From ZLKRG44 sp964555705 (GTDB lineage Bacteria; Planctomycetota; Phycisphaerae; Phycisphaerales; SM1A02): 64,000 nt of DNA. Every line of letters begins with the position of its first letter. The stretch's first letter is position 1. The stretch is from NCBI GenBank assembly GCA_964555705.1, contig CAZKTN010000008.1:16124-80123 (forward strand). The letters run 5' to 3'. Below are positions 45,188 to 53,221 of the stretch, piece by piece. The position numbers and the translations under genes were made by a program. The notes beneath the pieces were generated by a model. The model made no database searches. It worked only from the letters and a program-made list of their open reading frames with translations, and was not told the origin of the DNA.

Positions 45188-45822
45188 GTCGATCCCTCCG
45201 GGAGCGTGGCCATCGTCACCTCGAAGGCAAGCTGCTCGAGCGCAACAGTGAAGTCCACGCTCGTCACCGGCACATTCCCGGCATCGATCCGCGTGGGCGC
45301 GAAGTTGAGGATCCCCGACACCCCGGCCTCCACCAGGAGACGCCCGACCTCCTGAGCGGATTCCCGCGGCACGGCGATGATCCCGATGCGCGCATCATGC
45401 TCCTTCACCACCCGCGCAAGATCCGCAAGCGGCCGCACGACGACCCCCGCTACGCGCTTTCCGACCACTGACTTCGACTTGTCGAAGAGTCCCACGATCC
45501 TGAATCCCTCGCCCTCGAAGCGGCCGTAGCCGAGCAGCGCCCGGCCGATGTTGCCGGCGCCGACAAGCACGGCGTTCCAGGTGCGGTTGAGGCCCATCAC
45601 GCTACGCAGCCTGTCGCGCAGCACGGCCGCGTCGTAGCCGACGCCGGAGCCGCCGAACGGCCCGCACCAGCGGAGGTCCTTGCGCACCTGCGTATCGGCA
45701 AGGCCAAGGGCCTCGCCAAGCTGCCGCGAGCTCACCCGCCGAGAACCCTCGGCGAGTCGGAGCTGCACCTCCCGCAGGTACAGGCTGAGCCTGCGCGCCG
45801 AAGGTCGGGGGATCTTGGCCAT
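45184..45822 (-). CDS. rex: Redox-sensing transcriptional repressor Rex
   Basis: 212 residues. N-terminal winged helix (IPRPSARRLSLYLREVQLRLAEGSRRVSSRQLGEALGLADTQVRKDL) plus a C-terminal NAD(H)-binding Rossmann domain with GAGNIGRALLGY, the GLFDKSKSVVGKRV and IGIIAVPRESAQEV blocks, and the closing GVSGILNFAP. Rex represses fermentation and respiration genes when NADH is low and lets go when NADH rises. The ATG at 45822 (MAKIPRP) is the usual family start; an in-frame TTG at 45834 is rejected. No Rex operator was seen between rex and metF. Confidence 0.95.
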   Translation of the reverse strand: MAKIPRPSARRLSLYLREVQLRLAEGSRRVSSRQLGEALGLADTQVRKDLRWCGPFGGSGVGYDAAVLRDRLRSVMGLNRTWNAVLVGAGNIGRALLGYGRFEGEGFRIVGLFDKSKSVVGKRVAGVVVRPLADLARVVKEHDARIGIIAVPRESAQEVGRLLVEAGVSGILNFAPTRIDAGNVPVTSVDFTVALEQLAFEVTMATLPEGST

Positions 45823-45874
45823 CCTGTCGGTCAAGTGCGCGATTCTATCTGCATGACCGTGCTAGCCTCGAAGC

Positions 45875-46786
45875 GTGCATCTCGCTGACGTCCTGGCGCG
45901 CGACTCGTTTACGGCCAGCTTCGAGCTGTTCCCGCCCAAGTCCGACGACGGATGGGATGCCCTCTTCACCGCGATCGCCGACCTTGAGCCCCTGAAGCCC
46001 AGCTTCGTGTCGGTGACCTACGGCGCCGGCGGCTCCACCCGCCGGCTGACGCACGACCTGGTGGTACGGATCAGGCGCGAGACATCGCTTGACCCGGTGC
46101 CCCACCTGGCGTGCATCGGCCACACGCGCGGCGAGATCGACTCGATCCTGTCGCGATATGCGGAGGAGGGAGTCTCGAACATCCTTGCGCTCCGCGGCGA
46201 CCGGCCTGCCGGATCGTCCGACCCGAGCGCCGGCGACTACCGCTTCGCGTCGGAGCTTGTCACGCAGATCCGGGCATTCAACGCCACGGGCCGCCATCCG
46301 GACCCGCGCGGGTTCGGCATCGGCATCGCCGGCTACCCCGAGGGCCATCCCGAGACCCCGAACACGCTCGTGCAGATGGACCACCTCAAGGCGAAGGTTG
46401 ATGCCGGCGCCGACATGATCGTGTCGCAGCTCTTCTTCGACAACGCTGCGTTCCTCGACTGGCGCGAGCGGTGCGAGCTCGCCGGGATCTCGGTGCCGGT
46501 CATACCGGGCATCATGCCGATCACCACGATGGCGGGCGTGCGGCGCATGGCGCAGCTCGCTGCTGGCACCCGCTTTCCGGCACCTCTGCTGCGTGCGCTG
46601 CGGCGTGCGCAGGACGATGCGGATGCGGTCGCGAAGGTCGGCATCCACTGGGCCACCGAGCAGTGCCGTGACCTCATCGACCGCGGCGTGCGCGGCATCC
46701 ACTTCTACACGCTCAACCGCAGCGACGCGACGCGGCGCATCTACGAGAACCTCGGCGTCAAGAGCACCGACGCGCTTCGTGCGTGA
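45875..46786 (+). CDS. metF: Methylenetetrahydrofolate reductase
   Basis: 303-residue FAD-dependent TIM barrel reducing methylene-THF to methyl-THF for methionine synthesis. Motifs: FELFPPKSDDG (catalytic Glu near the start), VSVTYGAGGST, HLACIGHTRGEI, NILALRGDRPA, IAGYPEGHPE, DMIVSQLFFDN and the closing GIHFYTLNRS. GTG start at 45875, 52 bases from the divergent rex start. Confidence 0.95.
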   Translation: MHLADVLARDSFTASFELFPPKSDDGWDALFTAIADLEPLKPSFVSVTYGAGGSTRRLTHDLVVRIRRETSLDPVPHLACIGHTRGEIDSILSRYAEEGVSNILALRGDRPAGSSDPSAGDYRFASELVTQIRAFNATGRHPDPRGFGIGIAGYPEGHPETPNTLVQMDHLKAKVDAGADMIVSQLFFDNAAFLDWRERCELAGISVPVIPGIMPITTMAGVRRMAQLAAGTRFPAPLLRALRRAQDDADAVAKVGIHWATEQCRDLIDRGVRGIHFYTLNRSDATRRIYENLGVKSTDALRA

Positions 46787-46807
46787 CGTGCGACTGGCGC
46801 AGGAGCG

Positions 46808-48730
46808 TCAGGGCGACGGCGCCAGCCAGAGCGCACGGAGCGCCTGCACGAAGGGGTCCTTCGCGTCGACCGACTCCATCACCGCAAGGCCTGACTCGAC
46901 AAGCGCACGGTCGCCAAGCTGATGGCCAGCCCAGGCGGCAACCAGCCCGAAATCCGACGCGTTGGACGACTCGCGGCCGAAACGCACGCACTGCTGCGCC
47001 ACATCCCGCATCCGCTGGGGATCGCACTGGAGGTTCGGGGCGAGCCGCACGTCGATCATCTCGGGGAAGTCGGTGAGCAGGCGCCGAAGCGTGATTGCCG
47101 CCGCAAGCTGCACGCCTCCGCCGACCTGCGCGCTGGCGAGCCCGAGGAGCGGCAGCGGATTCGAGGGCGCGATGATCGATGCCGTGCGGAATGCGTCCTC
47201 CGCACGGAAGTAGCGCCTCGACTGCATGAAGTCGCTGCCGAGCCGCAGCAGCCGGTCCATCGCATCCTTCGAGCCTGAGTCGAGCCGCTCCACCTTCGTG
47301 CCGTGCCGCAGGATCAGGAGCGTCTCGTCGAGCGTGAGCGGCCTGATCGCGCCCTCCGCCTCAGTGCCGGCTGCGGGCTCCGGAGCTTGCGCTGGCTGCT
47401 GGCCCGGCGCGCCTGGTGCACCCATGAGCTGCTGGTCCGAGAGCTCTGTGCGGGTCACGCCTGGCAGCGACATGAATCGCTCACGCAGCGAACGCACGGC
47501 CTGAGAGATCGACTGCCGCTCCGGCGTGAGCGCAGTCACGGGCTGGCCATCGGCCCGCGTGGAACCTGCAACCCCAGATGGCGCAGCGCCAGGCGTCGGG
47601 GCCGCAGCGCCAGCCGCGCCCGCGTCCGCCGCGCCGGCGGCTGCCGGTGGCCTCACAAGGTTGTAGCGCTGTCGCACCGACGCGAGCACATCGTCATATG
47701 CACCCGGCCGGCGAAGTAGGTCGGTGGAGCTCGGCGCATCAACGCGTCCATCCGCACCCATCGGGCGTCCCGTGGTTGAGCCCACGCCACCCATCCTCGC
47801 CATGCCGGCAGAGGCGGCTCGTGCGTCCTCGAGGAGCTGAACCTCGTCGCGCTGGCGGTCAATGTCAGCGGCGAGGCCCGCGAACCCTGTGGCAGCGCGC
47901 GAGTAGTCGTCTCGCGTGAGGCGTCCCGCGCGAACATCGTCGCGCATGAGCGCACTCCCGTAGACGCCGCCCTGGAACGTGTCGACCGGATCGCCATCGG
48001 GCACAAGCACGACGCCCGTGAAGGGGCTCACCATGATCTGCGCCGCGCCAAGCTGCGGCACCCGGACTGTCCTCACGCTGCTCGGTGCCGTCGCTGCCGC
48101 GAGGCTGGCCGCATTCGTCGACAGCACCGTCATGAGGTCAAGCCGCGCACGCGCCGCGCCAAGCGCCGACGTCTCGAGGCCGCGGCCTGCCAACGTCACC
48201 CCAGTGAGACCCATCGCACTCATCCGCGTGTACGCGTAGTCGCTCATGTACTGCTGCGAGCCGATGCCGGTTGCGAGCGCGAAGCGGTCGTTGGCGATGG
48301 ATGTGTTGAGCGCGAGCGGGTTGCTGTAGGCGGAGCCCCTGCGGAACTCGATGGTGGCCGCCTGGCTGGTCGCCGCGGCGAAGTCATCCTCTGCGCGGTA
48401 GCCCACGCTCCCGCGGAACCCGCGACCGCCCGCCACGTCACCTGTCACCACAAGGTTGCGCGCGCGGTAGTCCTGCTGGGGCGCAGCCTGGTTGATGCGC
48501 CCCGTGCCCACCCCAAGGTTGCGGTCGAGCGCACGAGACTGGTCGGGACCGAGGTGCAGCGGCGCATCGAGTGCGTTCTGCGCGACCGCGGAGCTGATGG
48601 CGACCGTGCACACGAGCGCCACGGAGAGGCCGCATGCCGACAGGCGAACCCCGCTGAGGTGTTGGGCGTGGCTCGCGCCGGCGGCCGGTCCGGCAGGGCT
48701 GTCCGTCGTGCATCGGCGCATGGAATGCAT
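46808..48730 (-). CDS. Secreted protein with a TPR-like C-terminal region, unknown function
   Basis: 640 residues from the ATG at 48730, with a signal peptide (SACGLSVALVCTVAISSAVAQ). The middle contains Gly/Ala-rich, Tyr-containing stretches (VGYRAEDDF, RGSAYSNPLALNTS) and an Ala/Pro linker (PPAAAGAADAGAAGAAAPTPGAAPSGV). The C-terminal third has helical pairs (FMQSRRYFRAEDAFRTASIIAPSNPLPLLGLASAQVGGG) that look like TPR repeats. No family is recognised. The start codon sits in a palindromic ATGCAT shared with the divergent gene, so the exact start of each is uncertain. Confidence 0.65.
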   Translation of the reverse strand: MHSMRRCTTDSPAGPAAGASHAQHLSGVRLSACGLSVALVCTVAISSAVAQNALDAPLHLGPDQSRALDRNLGVGTGRINQAAPQQDYRARNLVVTGDVAGGRGFRGSVGYRAEDDFAAATSQAATIEFRRGSAYSNPLALNTSIANDRFALATGIGSQQYMSDYAYTRMSAMGLTGVTLAGRGLETSALGAARARLDLMTVLSTNAASLAAATAPSSVRTVRVPQLGAAQIMVSPFTGVVLVPDGDPVDTFQGGVYGSALMRDDVRAGRLTRDDYSRAATGFAGLAADIDRQRDEVQLLEDARAASAGMARMGGVGSTTGRPMGADGRVDAPSSTDLLRRPGAYDDVLASVRQRYNLVRPPAAAGAADAGAAGAAAPTPGAAPSGVAGSTRADGQPVTALTPERQSISQAVRSLRERFMSLPGVTRTELSDQQLMGAPGAPGQQPAQAPEPAAGTEAEGAIRPLTLDETLLILRHGTKVERLDSGSKDAMDRLLRLGSDFMQSRRYFRAEDAFRTASIIAPSNPLPLLGLASAQVGGGVQLAAAITLRRLLTDFPEMIDVRLAPNLQCDPQRMRDVAQQCVRFGRESSNASDFGLVAAWAGHQLGDRALVESGLAVMESVDAKDPFVQALRALWLAPSP

Positions 48731-49516
48731 GTGAAAGTGTACAACCCACGTGTGCACGAATCGCGCACATCCACGCGCTTCAGCTGGCCCGCGCTGTTCC
48801 TGGCGCTCGTGGCCGTGGCGGCAAGCGTGGCACTCGGGCTCTACGGCCCGCGCGTCGGTGACCGCGCGCTGAGCCCGCTCGTGCCGCTCCGTGAGGTGGC
48901 TGACGCCGTGGACTCGATCGCGCAGCGGATGAGCATCGAGTCGGCGCACAGGCCCTCCGACGCGGAGCTGCCCACCATGCAGGATGCAGCCCGCGTATGC
49001 AAGGATGCGCTCGCGACGCCATGGCAGCCGCCTGACCTTCGCACGAGCGGGTTCCGCGTGGTGATGGCGGGTCCGGTGCCGATCCCGGGGACCGCATCGG
49101 GCGTTGCGCTTCTCTACGAGGCCGAGTCGGCTGCCGCGTCCGAGCCGGCTGCGCAGGCCGCCGACGAGGCCGCAGATGCACAGCAGGATGCTGCCGGAGG
49201 TTCGGAGCCCAGCCAGCAGTTGCCCGCACCTCCCGGCCGCACGAAGCCACTCATGACGATTGCGCCCGGCCCATCGGCGCAGCCTGCCCAGCGCCGGGAT
49301 GTCGTGCTCGCCGTTGCGCGTGACCACGGGGCCTTCGCGATCTACGACGAGTACGGTCGTGCGCAGCCGCTCGGCATCGCGCGCAGCGTGCTCGAGGAAT
49401 CGGAGTACGGCACGTGGGCAGTCATGGTGTGGTCCGACGGCGAGCTGCTGTTCGTGGCGTGGGCGCCTGATGCGGCGCTGCTGCAGCGGCTGCGCAGCGA
49501 ACTTGGAGCCCCGTAG
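48725..49516 (+). CDS. Single-pass membrane or secreted protein, unknown function
   Basis: 263 residues with one N-terminal membrane segment (WPALFLALVAVAASVALGLYG), a helical Ala-rich middle and a Pro/Gln-rich low-complexity stretch (about residues 135-185). The C-terminal block is RDVVLAVARDHGAFAIYDEYGRAQPL...WAVMVWSDGELLFVAWAPDA. No motif identifies it. The start shares bases 48725-48730 with the divergent gene; a GTG at 48731 is an alternative. The next gene, metG, begins 12 bases after its stop. Confidence 0.65.
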   Translation: MHVKVYNPRVHESRTSTRFSWPALFLALVAVAASVALGLYGPRVGDRALSPLVPLREVADAVDSIAQRMSIESAHRPSDAELPTMQDAARVCKDALATPWQPPDLRTSGFRVVMAGPVPIPGTASGVALLYEAESAAASEPAAQAADEAADAQQDAAGGSEPSQQLPAPPGRTKPLMTIAPGPSAQPAQRRDVVLAVARDHGAFAIYDEYGRAQPLGIARSVLEESEYGTWAVMVWSDGELLFVAWAPDAALLQRLRSELGAP

Positions 49517-49528
49517 CATCGAAGGCCC

Positions 49529-51190
49529 ATGCCAGAGCGCGCGCGGCAATCTGCCTACATCACGACGCCGATCTACTACGTCAACGACCGGCCGCACATC
49601 GGCCACGCGTACACCACCACGCTGTGCGACGTGTGGTCGCGCGCGATGCGGCTGCGCGGCCATGATGTCTTCTTCCTGACCGGCACTGATGAGCACGGCG
49701 TGAAGGTCGAGCGCAGCGCTGCGGCGCGCGGCATCCCGCCGCAGGCGCTCGCCGACGAGAACGCCGCCGAGTTCCAGCGCGTGCTGTCTGTCTTCGGGCT
49801 GACCAACAACGACTTCATCCGCACCACGCAGCCGCGCCATGTGCGCCAGGTGCAGGCCTTCATCCGGCGGCTCCTCGCCTCGGGGAGCGTGTACCGCGGC
49901 ACCTTCGAGGGCTGGTACGACGAGGGACAGGAGGAGTACCTCACGGAGGCTGCCGCCAAGGAGCAGGCCTACAAGAGCGTGATCAGCGGCAAGCCGCTCG
50001 TGCGCGCGAGCGAGGAGAACTACTACTTCAGGCTGAGCGCGTTCCAGGGCAGGCTCGAAGCGCTCTTCCGCGACAACCCCGGGTTCGTGCAGCCGCAGGG
50101 CCGCTTCAACGAGGTGCTCGGCCGCCTGCGCGACGGGCTGCAGGACGTTCCGATCACGCGCACCAAGTTCACCTGGGGCATCCCATTCCCCGGCGAGCCT
50201 GGGCACGTCATCTACGTGTGGATCGATGCGCTCCTGAACTACGCGACGGCGCTCGGCCTCGGTGCGCTCGAGTCAGGGTGCGACTCGTCGCGCATCGCAT
50301 CAGATGCGCACCCTGAGGATGCGGCGCTCGCGCGCGAGCGTGCGCACCTGTGGCCCGCGAGCTACCACGTCATCGGCAAGGAGATCCTGTGGTTCCATGC
50401 GGTGGTGTGGCCTGCGGTGCTGATGGCGCTCGAGCTGCCGATGCCGCGGCGCATCCATGCGCACAGCTTCTGGATCGCTGACGGGCAGAAGATGTCCAAG
50501 AGCCTCGGCAACTTCGTGGACCTTCCTGCGATCGACGGCTTCATCGGGCACTACGGGCTCGATGCGTGGCGCTGGTACATGGCGACGCAGGGCCCGCTGC
50601 AGGCTGCCGATGCGGACTTCCGCGCAGCGCACCTGCACGAGATCTACACAGGCGACCTCGTGAACGTGGTCGGCAACTGCCCCAGCCGCGTCACTGCGAT
50701 GATCGGCAAGTACTTCGGCGGCGCGATGCCTGCCGATGCGTCAGGCGGCGGCGAATGGCCCGAGCGCTGCGCGCGCGCGGTGCTGGAGTGGAGTGCGGCG
50801 ATCGACTCGTTCGACCTCGCCGGCGCAGCCGAGGCGCCGATGCGCCTGCTGCGCGACATCGACGCCTTCATCAACAGGACTGAGCCTTTCAAGGTCGCCA
50901 AGGATCCGGCGCGCCAGGGCGAGCTTGCGTCGATCCTCGCGCAGTGTGCGCAGAGCGTGCGCGTCGCCGGCGTGCTGCTTGAGCCGTTCCTGCCCACACG
51001 GATGGCCGACCTGCGCGCCGCGCTCGGCGGCGGCGCGGCCGGCGCCGGCATCGCGGAGGCTCCCGGCGCGGGAGCGGCTGGCGCGGACTTCGCGGCGCTC
51101 ACCCGCTACGGCGGGATCGCCGACGGGACTGCGCTCTCGAAGTGCGCGCTGTTCCCTCGCGTGGAGCCTGCGGCGCCCGCACCGACCTGA
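49529..51190 (+). CDS. metG: Methionyl-tRNA synthetase
   Basis: 553-residue class I aminoacyl-tRNA synthetase. Signature HIGH appears in NDRPHIGHAYTT and KMSKS in ADGQKMSKSLGN. TGTDEHGVKVERSA and the tRNA-contact WYDEGQEEYLTEAA regions fit the shorter form without the large zinc-knuckle insertion. The C-terminal anticodon domain ends around residue 500, followed by an Ala/Gly tail; no C-terminal tRNA-binding Trbp111 domain is present. The 3' end overlaps the convergent sigma factor gene by 92 bases. Confidence 0.96.
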   Translation: MPERARQSAYITTPIYYVNDRPHIGHAYTTTLCDVWSRAMRLRGHDVFFLTGTDEHGVKVERSAAARGIPPQALADENAAEFQRVLSVFGLTNNDFIRTTQPRHVRQVQAFIRRLLASGSVYRGTFEGWYDEGQEEYLTEAAAKEQAYKSVISGKPLVRASEENYYFRLSAFQGRLEALFRDNPGFVQPQGRFNEVLGRLRDGLQDVPITRTKFTWGIPFPGEPGHVIYVWIDALLNYATALGLGALESGCDSSRIASDAHPEDAALARERAHLWPASYHVIGKEILWFHAVVWPAVLMALELPMPRRIHAHSFWIADGQKMSKSLGNFVDLPAIDGFIGHYGLDAWRWYMATQGPLQAADADFRAAHLHEIYTGDLVNVVGNCPSRVTAMIGKYFGGAMPADASGGGEWPERCARAVLEWSAAIDSFDLAGAAEAPMRLLRDIDAFINRTEPFKVAKDPARQGELASILAQCAQSVRVAGVLLEPFLPTRMADLRAALGGGAAGAGIAEAPGAGAAGADFAALTRYGGIADGTALSKCALFPRVEPAAPAPT

Positions 51191-51971
51191 CCATCCGCTC
51201 GATGCGCGCGCGCACGGGCGCAGGCATCGTCGCCGCGCGCAGGCTGCCGCATGCGTCTGCGCCAATGTCGAGGCTCGCGAAGACCTCGCGGCATCGCTCG
51301 CACACCAGCTCGTCCTGCACCGGAAACGGCACGCCACGGTCAAGGGAATCCATCTTCGCCTCAAGGAGCGCCATGCATGTGCCGCGCGGGTACACGGGCG
51401 CCGGCACCGGCTTCACCGGCTGTCCGCGCAGCAGCGCATCGCGAAGGAAGATGCGGCCGCGGTGCACGCGCGTCTTGACGGTCGCCTCTCGCACGCCAAG
51501 CACCCTCGCGGCCTCCTTCAGGCTCATGCCCGCAATCTCCTTGAGCACCAGCGCCGTGCGGTAAGGCTGCGGCACCTCGTCCACCGCACCTTCGACGCGC
51601 GCGCGCGCCTCGCGTCGAAGCTCCTGCGCCGAACGCGAATCCGGATCCACGTCGGCGTGCGCCAGTTTGGGGTGCATGAAGGGAATGGCCCGCGCATAGG
51701 CCTCTGTCACGGACCTGCGACGGGCCGAGTTGCGCCCGTGGCGCGCGGCCTTGCGGACGGCGATCGCATGGAACCAGGTGCACGCGCTCGACTCGCCCCT
51801 GAAGCGGTCCCAGTGGCGGTACGCCGAGAGGAGGGTCTCCTGCAGCAGGTCGTCAGCATCGGCATCCCTGCGCACCAGGCGCCGAAGGACAGCGCGGATG
51901 CGGGGGGCGCACTGCATGGCGGCCTGCTCGAATGGAGCCCTACCCGCCGTGGGACGCGTCGCCGAAACCAT
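51099..51971 (-). CDS. ECF-type RNA polymerase sigma factor with Cys-containing C-terminal extension
   Basis: 290 residues from the ATG at 51971. Region 2 (RDADADDLLQETLLSAYRHWDRFRGESSACTWFHAIAVRKAA) and region 4 (YRTALVLKEIAGMSLKEAARVLGVREATVKTRVHRGR) are normal. About 115 additional residues follow, including FPVQDELVCERCREVFASLDIGADACGSL, which looks like a zinc-binding anti-sigma-type module, and a strongly basic tail. The extension may modulate the sigma factor in response to redox or metal. The end overlaps the convergent metG end. No adjacent anti-sigma gene is seen. Confidence 0.88.
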   Translation of the reverse strand: MVSATRPTAGRAPFEQAAMQCAPRIRAVLRRLVRRDADADDLLQETLLSAYRHWDRFRGESSACTWFHAIAVRKAARHGRNSARRRSVTEAYARAIPFMHPKLAHADVDPDSRSAQELRREARARVEGAVDEVPQPYRTALVLKEIAGMSLKEAARVLGVREATVKTRVHRGRIFLRDALLRGQPVKPVPAPVYPRGTCMALLEAKMDSLDRGVPFPVQDELVCERCREVFASLDIGADACGSLRAATMPAPVRARIERMVRSVRAPQAPREGTARTSRAQSRRRSRRSG

Positions 51972-52025
51972 GCACAAAGCCTATAGATTCGGGAACCTCG
52001 CCGGATAGCGTGCCTCTCACCTCAC

Positions 52026-52670
52026 ATGACCACCATGACCGCCACCTCCGTGCCCGTTGCCTCGAGCGCCCGCCCTGCCCACGGCACCGTCACGCCACAG
52101 GAGGCCGATGCCCTGCACCGCACCGGCCGCGCAGTGATCGTCGACGTGCGCGAGCCTGACGAGATTCGCCGCACCGCGGTGTCGAAGTACATCCCCGCGC
52201 CCTCGAGCGTGGTGCGCGCCGATTGCTTCCCGCCGCAGGTCGAGGGCATGCGCATGCTGATCCTCTGCCAGAGCGGCAACCGTGCGGGCCAGGTCGCACG
52301 CACCCTCGCAGCCGCCGGCCGAACCGACATCAGCGTCATCGAGGGCGGCATCAGGGGATGGCAGGCGGCGGGGCTTCCCGTCGTCTCCGGCGGAGGATCG
52401 ATTCCGATCATCCGCCAGGTGCTCATCGTCGCCGGATCCATGGTCGCCGGATTCACCGCGCTTGGCGTGTTCGTGAACCCATGGTTCCTCGCGGGCGCAG
52501 GATTCATGGGATGCGGTCTTGCGTTCGCCGGACTCACGGGCATCTGCCCGATGGCGAAGGTGCTCGGCGCGATGCCGTGGAATGCGCCGAAGGCGGCGCC
52601 TGCTGGTGCGACGGGTACTGCGGCTGCAGGCAAGTCCTGCAGCGCCGGCGGCTCCTGCGGCTGCGGGTGA
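52026..52670 (+). CDS. Rhodanese-like protein with DUF2892 membrane part and Cys-rich tail
   Basis: 214 residues. N-terminal rhodanese domain (VIVDVREPDEIRR, then Cys81 in LILCQSGNRAGQV and VIEGGIRGWQAAGLPV), then two membrane segments typical of DUF2892 (IIRQVLIVAGSMVAGFTALGVFV and GAGFMGCGLAFAGLTGICPMAKVL) with the MPWN motif. The tail is GKSCSAGGSCGCG. The protein would present a sulfur-transferase or redox site at the cytoplasmic membrane. The tail DNA is followed by a decayed copy of itself. Confidence 0.85.
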   Translation: MTTMTATSVPVASSARPAHGTVTPQEADALHRTGRAVIVDVREPDEIRRTAVSKYIPAPSSVVRADCFPPQVEGMRMLILCQSGNRAGQVARTLAAAGRTDISVIEGGIRGWQAAGLPVVSGGGSIPIIRQVLIVAGSMVAGFTALGVFVNPWFLAGAGFMGCGLAFAGLTGICPMAKVLGAMPWNAPKAAPAGATGTAAAGKSCSAGGSCGCG

Positions 52671-52707
52671 GTCCTGCGGCGCCGACGGATTCTTCGGCTG
52701 GGGGTAA
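52633..52707 (+). repeat. Imperfect 38-bp tandem duplication at the rhodanese 3' end
   Basis: Bases 52633-52670 and 52670-52707 match at most positions, share one base, and each ends in a stop codon (TGA and TAA). The first copy encodes the Cys-rich tail SCSAGGSCGCG. The second, in another frame, would read SCGADGFFGWG. The offset of 37 bases puts them out of frame. Confidence 0.75.
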
Positions 52708-52717
52708 GTTCGCGCGC

Positions 52718-53107
52718 ATGTCGAAGATCCAGTTCTTCCGCGGGGCCGGGACCGAGGTGCCGATCTTCAACCTGCGAAACGGCACCTTCTATGACGAGGC
52801 CGGCTCGTCGCGCGTGCTGTGCAACATTCGAGGACTCACCATCTTTCGCGGATCAGGTACCGGAACCGTGATGATGAACGTTGTGGGCGAGAAGGTGTTC
52901 AAGGGCGCAGGCACAAGCGAGTGCCTCTACACCATCATCGGCAACAAGGTCTTCAAGGGTGCGGGCACGGGCAAGGTGCTGTTCAACTGCTACGGCAAGA
53001 CCCTATGGAACGGCGCGGGGACAAGCAGCCCGGCGTGCTCATGGTCGGGCGAACGCCTCAGCTCCGCCGAACTGGCGTCAGTGGCGCTGCTGATCGAGGA
53101 ACGCTGA
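52718..53107 (+). CDS. Small protein of six tandem ~18-residue repeats, unknown function
   Basis: 129 residues. Nearly the whole protein is a tandem repeat of a unit like FKGAGTGKVLFNCYGKxV: FRGAGTEVPIFNLRNGT, GSSRVLCNIRGLTIFR, GSGTGTVMMNVVGEKVFK, GAGTSECLYTIIGNKVFK, GAGTGKVLFNCYGKTLWN, GAGTSSPACSWSGERLS. Alternating hydrophobic residues suggest beta strands, so a small beta-prism or beta-solenoid is likely. No signal peptide, so probably cytosolic. I do not recognise the family. It begins 48 bases after the rhodanese stop on the same strand. Confidence 0.8.
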   Translation: MSKIQFFRGAGTEVPIFNLRNGTFYDEAGSSRVLCNIRGLTIFRGSGTGTVMMNVVGEKVFKGAGTSECLYTIIGNKVFKGAGTGKVLFNCYGKTLWNGAGTSSPACSWSGERLSSAELASVALLIEER

Positions 53108-53221
53108 ACGCCTGGCTCCGTGCGGCGAAGTTTGGGCACTTCTGGGGTGAAGGCGTATCGGCAGGTGTACGTTCGGTTGGCACCTTGCGAGCCCAGCGCA
53201 ATCACCTCCGACAAACCCCGC

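Noticed and set aside
52668..52670. Possible selenocysteine TGA in the Cys-rich tail of the rhodanese protein
   Set aside because: Reading through gives an Arg/Leu-rich sequence with no cysteine pattern and no nearby stem-loop is evident; the following copy of the tail with its own stop explains the sequence better.
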